From: Azospirillum lipoferum 4B
GTDB taxonomy: Bacteria; Pseudomonadota; Alphaproteobacteria; Azospirillales; Azospirillaceae
Assembly: GCF_000283655.1 (NCBI RefSeq)
Contig: NC_016585.1
Location: 315,001-379,000, forward strand
DNA length: 64,000 nucleotides
Direction: 5' to 3'
Below, piece by piece: positions 21,233 to 28,766 of the stretch. The notes beneath the pieces were generated by a model, which made no database searches, was not told the origin of the DNA, and saw only the letters and a program-made list of their open reading frames with translations. The position numbers were made by a program, and so were the translations under genes. Numbering within the stretch: the first letter of the stretch is position 1; every line of letters begins with the position of its first letter.

Positions 21233-22087
21233 TCAGGCGAAAGCTGGGCTGGACAGCACGCTCGCGATCTCTCGCGCCAGGACGCTAGAAACCACCCGTC
21301 GCGCCGTGGGGTCTCTCAGGATTTCCTCGTCCTTGGGGTTGGACAGGAAGCCGGTCTCCACCAGCACCGACGGCACGTCCGGCGCCTTCAGCACGGCGAA
21401 ATTCGCCGCGCGCATCGGGTTGTCGAGCAGGCGAAGCTCCTTTCCCGCTCCCTCCACCAGAAGCTGGCGGGCGGCGAGCGAGGCATGGCGGGTGTGGCGC
21501 GCCGTCAGGTCCAGCAGGATATCCTTGACGATGCGGTTGGCGTTGCCCGTCCCCCGCTTGCCGAATCGGTCCGCCTCGTTCTCCTGCTGGGCAAGGCGGG
21601 AGGCGAAGGCATCGGACGCCTTTTCGGACAGGATATAGGCCGACATGCCGCGGGCGTCGGCATTGGGGGCGCTGTCGGCGTGGATCGACACGAACAGGTC
21701 CGCTCCCGCCTTGCGCGTCAATGCCACCCGTTCGTCCAGCGCCAGGAAGCGGTCGTCGCGCCGCGTCAGCTTCGCCGTTATGCCGTGCCGCTGGGCCAGC
21801 AGGCGGGCGACCTCGCGGGCGATGTCCAGAGTCACCGCCTTCTCGTGGGTGCCGCGGGTGCCGATGGCGCCGGGGTCGGCGCCGCCATGACCGGGATCGA
21901 GCATGACCAGCCGCGATCTCGGGGCGGTCTGCGGCGAAGTGCCGCCGGACGGCTTGCGCTCCGGCCGCTGCTGGCCGGCAAGGGCGGAGCCGGACGAAAG
22001 AGGCTGCGCCAGCGCCAGCCCCGCCGTGCCGAATGCGGTTAACCAAAGCTTGCTCAGTCCGAGCCCAAGCAGCTGTCGACGATCCAT
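21233..22087 (-). CDS. amiC: N-acetylmuramoyl-L-alanine amidase (AmiC type) with Tat-like signal
   Basis: A 284-residue zinc amidase of the Amidase_3 family that cuts peptide stems from peptidoglycan during cell separation. The N-terminus MDRRQLLGLGLSKLWL has a twin-arginine motif and a hydrophobic stretch, as expected for Tat export. The catalytic core contains the metal histidine in LDPGHGGADPGA, the glutamate in THEKAVTLD, SIHADSAPN, and the catalytic glutamate in VETGFLSNPKDE. There is no separate AMIN domain, so septum targeting must differ from E. coli AmiC. The gene faces a 257-bp spacer shared with a small divergent gene. Confidence 0.92.
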   Translation of the reverse strand: MDRRQLLGLGLSKLWLTAFGTAGLALAQPLSSGSALAGQQRPERKPSGGTSPQTAPRSRLVMLDPGHGGADPGAIGTRGTHEKAVTLDIAREVARLLAQRHGITAKLTRRDDRFLALDERVALTRKAGADLFVSIHADSAPNADARGMSAYILSEKASDAFASRLAQQENEADRFGKRGTGNANRIVKDILLDLTARHTRHASLAARQLLVEGAGKELRLLDNPMRAANFAVLKAPDVPSVLVETGFLSNPKDEEILRDPTARRVVSSVLAREIASVLSSPAFA

Positions 22088-22309
22088 GGCGAAATATACC
22101 GTGCTGCAAGTGGAGGAAGGCTGCGACGTGCGATCGCCCTGTCCGTTGCTCTACCCCGATTCGTTAACCAATGCGGGCACGATTAAGTGTTGTCAAGGCC
22201 GGGCAGGTTACCATTCCTGAATATTTGTGGGCGTCCCGCCATCCGGGCAGACTTGACGGATCGAGGATTCGACAGATGTGAATGGTTGCTTGATGGCGGT
22301 CTGGGAAAG

Positions 22310-22325
22310 CGCTAAAATTTTAGCG
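22310..22325. promoter_or_regulatory. Perfect 16-bp AT-rich palindrome upstream of the small DUF465-like gene
   Basis: CGCTAAAA directly followed by TTTTAGCG lies 19 nt before the start codon at 22345 in otherwise GC-rich DNA. Its position between promoter and ribosome site suits a repressor operator. The cognate factor is unknown. Confidence 0.45.
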
Positions 22326-22344
22326 ATCAGCTCGGGAGGTGTCG

Positions 22345-22512
22345 ATGTTGAGGAAAGCCCTGTTCAACATCATCCGGCAAGAGCAGCGCGAAGTCGAGGG
22401 TGAGCTCGAACGCGAGGAACAGCAGCCGAGGCCTGATGCACGCCGGATCGTCGGCCTGCGGCAGGAGGCAACCAGCCTGCGACGTGAGTTGGAGCATTTC
22501 CAAGACGTCTGA
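22345..22512 (+). CDS. Small charged helical protein, YdcH/DUF465-like (55 residues)
   Basis: ATG at 22345, stop TGA at 22510-22512, with GGGAGGTG 5 nt upstream. The product (starting MLRKALFNIIRQEQREVEGE, ending RRELEHFQDV) is almost entirely helical and highly charged. The central pattern, acidic helix, then PRPDARRIVGLRQEATSLRR, matches the DUF465 layout in which a Pro-Asp turn separates two antiparallel helices. DUF465 proteins are abundant small proteins of unknown role. The gene lies behind a perfect 16-bp palindrome. Confidence 0.62.
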   Translation: MLRKALFNIIRQEQREVEGELEREEQQPRPDARRIVGLRQEATSLRRELEHFQDV

Positions 22513-22833
22513 CCCCGGTTCCCGGCCGCTTCTCCGGCCGCCGGGCATCGCTGTGGAGGTTGCCACCGAATTCGACGTGACCGATTTCTAGATCGATCCG
22601 TCGCCCCCCCTTCTCCGCAAGACCGCGGGGGAGGGGTTTTTGTTTTCGGACATTCCGATAGAAGACGGGCATTCGGGCCGTGCCCTTCCTGTTCAGGCCG
22701 ATCCGTTTCTCGGCCGTCATCCCCGCGAAGGCGGGGAACCAGGAAACTCCGCAATCAAGCGGCTGAAACGGATGGATCCCAGCTTTCGCGGGAATGACGG
22801 CTGAGGGTGTTCTCCTCAAGATACTCGTGAGAC
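22513..22833. other. Intergenic region with an 85-bp type R repeat
   Basis: This 321-bp stretch has no credible gene. It contains a C/G-rich segment near 22600-22635 and the type R repeat at 22715-22799. ORFs across it have repeat-derived composition. Confidence 0.5.
22715..22799. repeat. 85-bp palindromic repeat, type R, copy 1
   Basis: It opens with CGTCATCCCCGCGAAGGCGG and closes with its inverted counterpart (CTTTCGCGGGAATGACG). Copies of exactly the same length lie at 32831-32915 and 50503-50587. The centre is variable and the ends conserved, as in a mobile REP-like element. Confidence 0.8.
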
Positions 22834-23220
22834 TCACCCCAGCTTGGCGTAGCCACGTTCGATCACCCGCTCTGCCGCCTCGTAGACCGCCAGCATCTCC
22901 TCGTAAGCGGTACGCAGGCGGGCCAGTTCGGCGACGGACGACGGTTCCGGATGGCGGGCCTCCGACATGTGCAGGCCGGCGCGGATATAGTCGGCGCGCA
23001 GTTCGGCGACCCGCACCGCCATCCGCAGGAAGGAGTCCCGGTCCAGGTTCGGCAGCTCGCGTCCGATGACCTCGCAATTGGCCTCCAGGATGGCGGCATC
23101 CATGTTTTCCAGGAAGCGGCGGATGCGCTGGCTCCGGCTGCTGTCCGCGGCATCGGCCGTCAGCAGCTTGTCGACCTTGCCCTTGCTGTATTCGCCGATG
23201 ATCTTGCCGCCGGATGCCAT
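22834..23220 (-). CDS. Conserved-looking hypothetical protein, 128 residues, helical
   Basis: A soluble, mostly helical protein beginning MASGGKIIGEYSKGKVDKLL. Charged heptad-like helices span residues 25-125 (SQRIRRFLENMDAAILEANC, RMAVRVAELRADYIRAGLHM). I do not recognise a family. I chose the ATG at 23220 because upstream residues are low-complexity Arg/Ala/Pro sequence. It is divergent from purU with 221 nt between their starts. Coding is supported by composition and GC-rich third positions. Confidence 0.68.
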   Translation of the reverse strand: MASGGKIIGEYSKGKVDKLLTADAADSSRSQRIRRFLENMDAAILEANCEVIGRELPNLDRDSFLRMAVRVAELRADYIRAGLHMSEARHPEPSSVAELARLRTAYEEMLAVYEAAERVIERGYAKLG

Positions 23221-23441
23221 GGGGTGACCCCGCCCTGTTGCTGCCGCGCGTTGCGCGCCCGGTCGATTGTCGCACCGCCGGGCGGCCGGCGCCAGAGCGG
23301 CGTGGGCCGCCCGATATCGGGGACAATCCCGCTTGACGGTGCAGCCATGTGCGGGACCGCTCATGAAGCGGGTGCAACATCGTGGCGTTCGTGCTAGGGA
23401 AGCCTCCCCCTTTTCATGCTGTACGTCATGGTGGACGCGCG

Positions 23442-24308
23442 ATGTCTGAGACCGGCTCCGACTATATCCTCACCGTTTCCTGCCCCGACACCGTCGGCAT
23501 CGTCTTCGCGGTGTCCGGCTTCCTGGCGGAGCGGAGCTGCAACATCATCGACAGCGCGCAGTTCGGCGACCGCATCTCCGGCCTGTTCTTCATGCGCGTC
23601 AGCTTCAACGGCAGCGACGCCGGGCCGACGAGGGAGCAGCTGGAGGCCGATTTCGCCGCCCAGGTGGCGGAACGTTTCGGCATGACCTGGAAGATCCACG
23701 ACGCCCGGCGCCGCCCGCGCGTGCTGATCATGGTGTCGAAGTTCGGACACTGCCTGAACGACCTGCTGTACCGCTACCGCACCGGCTACCTGCCGATCGA
23801 GATCCCGGCCATCGTTTCCAACCACCGGGACTTCTACCAGCTGGCGGCCTGGCACAACATTCCCTTCCACCACCTGCCGGTCGGCCCCGACAACAAGGCG
23901 CAGCAGGAATCCCGCCTGCTGGAGATCGTGGAGGAGGAGAAGGTCGACCTGGTCGTGCTCGCCCGCTACATGCAGGTGCTGTCGGGTGCCCTGTGCGAGC
24001 GGATGGCCGGCCGGGTCATCAACATCCACCACAGCTTCCTGCCCAGCTTCAAGGGCGCCAAGCCCTACCATCAGGCGCATGCGAGAGGCGTGAAGCTGAT
24101 CGGCGCCACGGCGCACTATGTCACCTCGAACCTCGACGAAGGCCCGATCATCGAGCAGGAGGCCGAGCGAGTCGACCATACGATGACGCCCGACGACCTG
24201 GTGGCCATCGGGCGCGACATCGAGAACATCGTGCTGGCCCGCGCCGTCCGCTACCACGTGGAGCACCGCGTGCTGCTGAACGGCAACAAGACCGTCGTTT
24301 TCCGCTGA
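23442..24308 (+). CDS. purU: Formyltetrahydrofolate deformylase
   Basis: A 288-residue enzyme hydrolysing 10-formyl-THF to formate and THF, which balances one-carbon pools and supplies formate for purine synthesis. An N-terminal ACT domain (YILTVSCPDTVGIVFAVSGFLAE, residues 7-85) precedes the formyltransferase-fold hydrolase domain. The catalytic Asn/His (NIHHSFLPSFKGAKPYHQA) and Asp (AHYVTSNLDEGPIIEQ) regions are intact. The ATG at 23442 gives the family N-terminus. It converges on phyR across a RIME-like element. Confidence 0.96.
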   Translation: MSETGSDYILTVSCPDTVGIVFAVSGFLAERSCNIIDSAQFGDRISGLFFMRVSFNGSDAGPTREQLEADFAAQVAERFGMTWKIHDARRRPRVLIMVSKFGHCLNDLLYRYRTGYLPIEIPAIVSNHRDFYQLAAWHNIPFHHLPVGPDNKAQQESRLLEIVEEEKVDLVVLARYMQVLSGALCERMAGRVINIHHSFLPSFKGAKPYHQAHARGVKLIGATAHYVTSNLDEGPIIEQEAERVDHTMTPDDLVAIGRDIENIVLARAVRYHVEHRVLLNGNKTVVFR

Positions 24309-24320
24309 GCCTCTTCCGCG

Positions 24321-24424
24321 AGATCGGATCGCGTAAAATCGGAATCGATTTGGAGCGTGAATCCGATCGCCAAACATAAAGTTACAGCGTCGTGCGTTTC
24401 ATATTAAACGCACGACGCTGTAAG
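24321..24424 (-). repeat. RIME-like double-palindrome element, copy 2
   Basis: Same element as 6880-6984 in the opposite orientation: imperfect palindrome first (AGATCGGATCGCG to CGATCGCC), then the hairpin TTACAGCGTCGTGCGTTT / AAACGCACGACGCTGTAA. It sits 12 nt after the purU stop and just before the phyR stop, where it probably forms the shared 3' end of two converging transcripts. Confidence 0.85.
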
Positions 24425-24450
24425 CCACCCTGGTCATGCGGCGCCGCCCC

Positions 24451-25254
24451 TCAGTGGGGCTGCGCCGTCTCGCGGGCGTCCTCCGGCTGCGGCATGAACA
24501 CCGCGCGGGTGATCGCCTGTTCGATCTGGTCGCGGGTGAAGGGCTTGGGGATGACCGGCCCCAGATGCTCCAGCCCGTGCTTTGCCAGATCGTCGGGGAA
24601 GGCGGTGACGAAGATCACAGGCAGGAAACGGCGGGCCCGCAGCGCGCGTGCCACCTCCAGCCCGTTGTCGCCGTCGGCCAGCCGGATATCCATCAGCGCC
24701 AGCGTAGGCCGATGCTCCGCCGCCAGGGCCAGCGCCTCGTCCATCGTCGCCGCGTTGCCGCAGACGATGTGGCCCATGCCGCGCACCGTCTCCGCCAGAT
24801 CATAGGCGATGATCGCGTCGTCCTCGACGATCAGGATGGTGGCGGTCAGGCGGGCGCGGACGCGCTCGCGGGCGTGGGTCAGCCGTTCCAGCGCGTCTTC
24901 CGGGGCAAGCTCCAGGACGGCGGCGGCGTCACCCACCGGCAGATCCTCCAGATTGACCAGCAGGTAAAGCCGCCGGTCGGTCTCGTCCAGCGTCATCAGC
25001 GCGGATTCGACCGGATGGTAGGGGGCGACCGCCGGCACCGCGCCTTCTTCATCCTGAAGCTTGTTCAGATGGCGGTAGAGCGCACCGCGCGACAGACCCT
25101 CGCCACGGCCGGTCTCATCCTCGTCCGCCTCCAGATACCATTCCAGGGTGCGGGTCACCAAGGCGTCCCCCCGCCCGTTCGTCCCGGTCAGCGCGCGGGC
25201 ATAGCGGCGCAGGTAGGGCAAATGCTGCATGAAGTGACCGGTGTACTGCTCCAT
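24451..25254 (-). CDS. phyR: PhyR-type response regulator of the general stress response
   Basis: A 267-residue protein with the PhyR architecture: a sigma-factor-like domain (residues 1-130, HLPYLRRYARALTG and LYLLVNLEDLPVGDAA), then a receiver domain. The receiver has Asp145/Asp146, the phosphorylated Asp189 in LALMDIRL, and the PKPF lysine. When phosphorylated, PhyR sequesters the anti-sigma factor NepR and frees the ECF sigma EcfG. The usual partners nepR and ecfG, which are usually adjacent to phyR, are absent from the flanks here. Three EcfG-type promoter sites occur elsewhere in the window. Confidence 0.94.
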   Translation of the reverse strand: MEQYTGHFMQHLPYLRRYARALTGTNGRGDALVTRTLEWYLEADEDETGRGEGLSRGALYRHLNKLQDEEGAVPAVAPYHPVESALMTLDETDRRLYLLVNLEDLPVGDAAAVLELAPEDALERLTHARERVRARLTATILIVEDDAIIAYDLAETVRGMGHIVCGNAATMDEALALAAEHRPTLALMDIRLADGDNGLEVARALRARRFLPVIFVTAFPDDLAKHGLEHLGPVIPKPFTRDQIEQAITRAVFMPQPEDARETAQPH

Positions 25255-25713
25255 CTCTCTCCCCGTGCCTTTCTGCGGCGCGTGTTCCTGGCGTCCTGAC
25301 CGTTGTGCCGCCCCCGGTTACCCGGCTGTAGCGGCGCCTTACCCGGTTTGCGTGTCCGACGGCGAATGCGGCGGGCGGTGCCGGTGATGGCCCCGCTGCC
25401 GTTGACGTTGTTTCGATGCACAGACTGACGCATCCCGGCCTGCAACGGTCAAATTCATATGGCGCAGTCCACGGCCTAACGGGAGTGAACCCGAAAGATT
25501 TATTCGAGATACCGATAACGAATTACTCTCTATGCATAGTATGAAAGCCGGCAGGGTATGTTCCGACGGCTTGGAAAGGCGGCCTATGACCACCCCCGCA
25601 TAGGGGGTGGCGGAGTGGGAGTTTTAACCGTTCTGAAAGACTTAGCCGGCTACTTTGACATTGCCCTCAGGCGATGTGCGTATTGAGGGCAAGGCGAGTG
25701 TTCCCGATCCTCG

Positions 25714-25748
25714 AAAGCGCCGGCCATCCCCCAGGCCGGCGCTTTTTT
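25714..25748 (+). terminator. Orphan rho-independent terminator 1
   Basis: AAAGCGCCGGCC and GGCCGGCGCTTT enclose ATCCCCCA and are followed by a T run. No plus-strand gene precedes it, so it implies a short transcript. A TTGACA hexamer lies at 25655-25660, but the -10 spacing is poor. Confidence 0.78.
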
Positions 25749-25791
25749 CTTTGCAACAGATGCGCGGGTGGAAATCCGACTGAAACAGGTG

Positions 25792-25816
25792 GGAACCAAC
25801 CGCCGGTAGTCCTGTT
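25792..25816 (+). promoter_or_regulatory. EcfG-type general stress promoter
   Basis: GGAACC, 16 nt, then GTT preceded by T. This is one base from the usual GGAAC-N16-CGTT consensus. Two other sites in the window (51233-51257, 53944-53968, both minus strand) have the same hexamer, spacing and T. Transcription would begin near 25822. Confidence 0.55.
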
Positions 25817-25819
25817 TGA

Positions 25820-25912
25820 ACGATCAATGGTGTGATTCCTCCCTGAATCGCCAGTCCTTATCGCCGCCGGGCGCTGCCGCAGCATGCGGGCTGGTGCCGG
25901 CGGCGATTTTTT
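25820..25912 (+). ncRNA. Candidate stress-induced small RNA next to phyR
   Basis: Bounded by the EcfG-type promoter and a terminator, the predicted RNA is about 90 nt. It has a first hairpin GATTC-CUCCCU-GAATC (25834-25849), whose loop is complementary to Shine-Dalgarno sequences, then a linker and the long terminator hairpin. The layout resembles alphaproteobacterial C-rich-loop stress sRNAs such as GsrN, but no sequence homology is claimed. No ORF of credible composition overlaps it. Confidence 0.42.
25860..25912 (+). terminator. Orphan rho-independent terminator 2
   Basis: ATCGCCGCCGG pairs with CCGGCGGCGAT around an inner CCGCA-GCA-TGCGG hairpin and is followed by six Ts. No gene lies directly upstream on this strand. 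Confidence 0.82.
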
Positions 25913-25924
25913 GTGCCCGGCCGG

Positions 25925-26029
25925 CTACAGCGTCGTGCGTTTACTATGAAACGCACGACGCTGTAGCTTTATGTTTGGCGATCGGATTCACGCTCCAAAT
26001 CGATTCGGATTTTGCGCGATCCGATCTAG
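25925..26029 (+). repeat. RIME-like double-palindrome element, copy 3
   Basis: CTACAGCGTCGTGCGTTT / AAACGCACGACGCTGTAG hairpin followed by the GATCGGATTCACGCTCC to GCGATCCGATCTAG imperfect palindrome. It differs from copies 1 and 2 at only a few positions. Confidence 0.87.
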
Positions 26030-26236
26030 TCCACCGTTTCCGCACGTCAATAGGGGGCTTTCGCAACCCGATGCTTGCAACGCGCTTAATCCAACGTTAA
26101 GGACATCGCTTCACCGTTGAAGCGTGCCGTCGGTGTGGAAGAGCGGCCGATCCGTGCCGGTCTCCCGGCCTGAGCATCGCGCCGAAACACTGCGCCAGAG
26201 CACCGCTTAGCTGCCGCATCGGGTCCGGGTTTGTGC

Positions 26237-26770
26237 ATGGAAGACCAAGAGTTGGATCGGTCCCTGATGGACGGCATTCCGCCGGATGAACTGGCCGATT
26301 TCGGCCGGTGGCGGGATCGCGTGCGCGGAACCAACATCTCCGAAAAGACTCTGCTCGCGACCGATTATCTCAATCACTTCAACGAAATCGTGATGCTGAT
26401 CGAGATGATCCCGGACATGCCGGACATGCTGGAGGAATGCCGCATCTGGCAACCCAAGAGCTACGCCGAACATTTCCGCGACAGCGGCTTTTCCGACAAG
26501 GAACTGGCCATCGAAGCCTACGGCCATGTGCCGTCCAAGTTCCGCCGCCCCTTCGAGGACACCATCGTCCAGGCCCATCAGGTGATCGCCCACACGCTGG
26601 AGCGGATCGGAACCGACATCGACAGCGGCGACCCCGACAAGCTCCGGATGGACTGCCAGACCTCCGTCGCGATGATCCACCGCATCATTCAGGTGGCGAA
26701 CGGTATCATCCACGGCACCGCCCATGTCATGGAACAGGGCGAGATCGATCTTTATCTGCAGAACGGATGA
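26237..26770 (+). CDS. Hypothetical 177-residue soluble protein
   Basis: An acidic, helical protein starting MEDQELDRSLMDGIPPDELA. It contains a Met/Pro-rich segment (MLIEMIPDMPDMLEECRIW) and a helical C-terminal half with several His residues (AHQVIAHTLERIG, AMIHRIIQVANGIIHGTAHVME). I know no family for it. The regular His spacing could form a helical-bundle metal site, but this is speculation. A TTG two codons upstream is a possible alternative start. It lies alone between the phyR spacer and the acyl-CoA ligase gene. Confidence 0.72.
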   Translation: MEDQELDRSLMDGIPPDELADFGRWRDRVRGTNISEKTLLATDYLNHFNEIVMLIEMIPDMPDMLEECRIWQPKSYAEHFRDSGFSDKELAIEAYGHVPSKFRRPFEDTIVQAHQVIAHTLERIGTDIDSGDPDKLRMDCQTSVAMIHRIIQVANGIIHGTAHVMEQGEIDLYLQNG

Positions 26771-27125
26771 GTTTTTCTGGGCGGCCCCATACTTTCGTTG
26801 CGAAACGTGCGTCTTACCAACGGAAAACCGGCGTTTTCGACCATTTGTCCCAGCATGAATGGCGATTGATGGTGCACCCACCATTCGTTCGTTGCATGGC
26901 TCACATCCGCTCCCTGGCACTATAGTCGGATCATAAAAGATAAGACGGAGGCGTGTTCATGCGTCCTCTGCGGGGGGAGATGGAGCATTGCCCATGAAGG
27001 GATGCGCTTTTGCGCCGGCCGACGGCATGGCCGTGTCTGAACCGCGCGTGTGGCGGGTCAACCCGTCCACCGATCACGCCGGCCCCGTTCCTCCCGTGAT
27101 CCAACGGGTGGAGGCATCCCAGCGC
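26771..27125. other. Leader region of the acyl-CoA ligase gene with a 12-codon upstream ORF
   Basis: A possible -10 (TATAGT, 26921-26926) is followed by a strong ribosome site (GGAGG, 26947-26951) and a 12-codon ORF, MRPLRGEMEHCP (26959-26997). Its TGA overlaps an in-frame ATG of the ligase frame at 26994 as ATGA. No other gene is visible in this stretch. Confidence 0.4.
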
Positions 27126-28760
27126 ATGGCGCCCTCAGGACATATCGACAGCTTCACTCGCGACCGGTTGCCGGCTCCGTCCCAGCGCCCCGACCTGATT
27201 CTCGAACGCCCGGAACTCCAGTATCCCGAACGTCTCAACGCCGCCTCCGTCCTGATCGACGGCTGGCGCGAGCGCGGCTGGGACGGCCGCCCCTGCCTGA
27301 TCGGCGGCGATGGCGAGGTGTGGAGCTACGGCCGGATGCGCGACACCGTCGACCGCATCGCCCGTGTCCTGACGGAGGATTACGGGCTGGTCACCGGCAA
27401 CCGGGTGCTGCTGCGCGGCCCCAACACGCCGATGCTGGCCGCCTGCTGGCTGGCGGTAATCAAGGCCGGCGGCGTGCTGGTGCCGACCATGCCGCTGCTG
27501 CGCGCGCCCGAACTTGCCGACGTGCTGAAGCGCGCCGCCATCGACATGGCGCTGTGCGACACCCATTTCCTCGACGATCTGGAAGAGGCGGCGCTGCCGT
27601 CGCTGCGCATCGTCGGCTTCCGCGACGGCGAGCTGGAACACCGCATCGCCACAAAGCCGGCGGGCTTCGACGCTGCCGACACGGCGCAGGACGACGTCGC
27701 GCTGATCGCCTTCACCTCCGGCACCACCGGCACGCCGAAGGCGGCGGCCCACCTGCACCGCCATCTGCTGGCGATCACCGACCTGTCGCCGCGCTCGGTG
27801 CTGGGGACTGGGCCGGACGACGTGTTCTGCGGCTCGCCGACGCTGGCCTTCGCCTATGGGCTGGGCGGGTTGCTGCTGTTCCCGCTGCGCATCGGCGCCT
27901 CCGTGATCCTGCTGGAGCGCGGAACCGCGGACCGGCTGCTGGAGGCGGCGACCCGGCACAGGGCGACGGTGATGTTCACCGTGCCGACCGTCTACCGTGG
28001 CATGATCGGCCGCATGGCCGCCGATCCGGCGCTGGCCAAGGGGCTGGCGTCCCTGCGGCTCTGCGTTTCCGCCGGGGAGCCGCTGCCCCGGCAGACCTTC
28101 GAGGGCTGGCGCGATGCGACCGGGCTGGAGATCCTCGACAGCCTGGGCACCACCGAGCTGCTGAACGCGGTCCTCCATGCCGTGCCCGGCGATGTCCGGC
28201 CCGGCTCGACCGGGAAGCCGGTGCCGGGATACGAGGCGATGGTCGTCGACGACCAGTTCCGCCGGCTGCCGCCGGGACAGGTCGGCCGGCTGGCCGTGCG
28301 CGGTGCGACCGGTTGTCTCTATCTCGACGACCCGCGGCAGGAAAGCTATGTCCAGCAGGGCTGGAACCTGACCGGCGACGCCTTCCACGTCGATGAGGAC
28401 GGCTTCTTCTGGTATCACGCCCGCACCGACGACCTGATCGTCTCGGCCGGCTACAAGATCTCCGGCCTGGAGGTCGAGAACATCCTGCTCAGCCATGACG
28501 CGGTGCAGGAATGCGCGGTGATCGCGGCGCCCGATCCCGTGCGCGGCACCATCCCGAAGGCCTTTGTCGTGCTCCGCGACGGCGTCTATCCCGACGAGCG
28601 TCTGGCCGAGGAGCTGCAGAGCTTCGTCAAGGACCACATCGCGCCCTACAAATACCCGCGCGCGGTGGAGTTTCTCGACGCGCTGCCGCGGACGGAGACC
28701 GGCAAGGTCCAGCGCTTCAAGCTGCGCCGCCGTGCCTGGCAGCCGGACGAGGCCGAGTAG
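27126..28760 (+). CDS. Acyl-CoA ligase of the benzoate/2-aminobenzoate-CoA ligase family
   Basis: A 544-residue adenylate-forming enzyme. Its N-terminus MAPSGHIDSFTRDRLPAPSQ and LQYPERLNAASVLID match the benzoate-CoA ligase family. The AMP motif FTSGTTGTPKAAAH, the A5 motif LDSLGTTEL, the hinge DDLIVSAGYKISGLEVE and the catalytic lysine in RTETGKVQRFKLR are all present. It activates an aromatic or related carboxylic acid to its CoA thioester. An in-frame ATG at 26994 would add 44 unrelated residues, so I prefer 27126 (GGAGG 11 nt upstream). No ring-degradation genes are adjacent, so the substrate is open. Confidence 0.87.
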   Translation: MAPSGHIDSFTRDRLPAPSQRPDLILERPELQYPERLNAASVLIDGWRERGWDGRPCLIGGDGEVWSYGRMRDTVDRIARVLTEDYGLVTGNRVLLRGPNTPMLAACWLAVIKAGGVLVPTMPLLRAPELADVLKRAAIDMALCDTHFLDDLEEAALPSLRIVGFRDGELEHRIATKPAGFDAADTAQDDVALIAFTSGTTGTPKAAAHLHRHLLAITDLSPRSVLGTGPDDVFCGSPTLAFAYGLGGLLLFPLRIGASVILLERGTADRLLEAATRHRATVMFTVPTVYRGMIGRMAADPALAKGLASLRLCVSAGEPLPRQTFEGWRDATGLEILDSLGTTELLNAVLHAVPGDVRPGSTGKPVPGYEAMVVDDQFRRLPPGQVGRLAVRGATGCLYLDDPRQESYVQQGWNLTGDAFHVDEDGFFWYHARTDDLIVSAGYKISGLEVENILLSHDAVQECAVIAAPDPVRGTIPKAFVVLRDGVYPDERLAEELQSFVKDHIAPYKYPRAVEFLDALPRTETGKVQRFKLRRRAWQPDEAE

Positions 28761-28766
28761 GGGGGC

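Larger units (their letters stand above)
25255..26236. other. Long intergenic region after phyR with orphan terminators, candidate sRNA and RIME element
   Basis: This 982-bp stretch has no credible protein gene. From left to right it holds an AT-rich segment (about 25490-25550), a perfect 8-bp-stem hairpin (CCACCCCC / GGGGGTGG, 25590-25610), two terminators without upstream genes (25714-25748, 25860-25912), an EcfG-type promoter (25792-25816) and a RIME-like element (25925-26029). Confidence 0.6.

Noticed and set aside
22320-22754. 144-codon minus-strand frame
   Set aside because: It is antisense to the small DUF465-like gene and reads through a type R repeat; composition is Arg/Ser-rich.
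25188-25445. 85-codon minus-strand frame upstream of phyR considered as nepR
   Set aside because: The sequence is Arg/Gly-rich and has none of the NepR helix motif; it also overlaps the phyR N-terminus.
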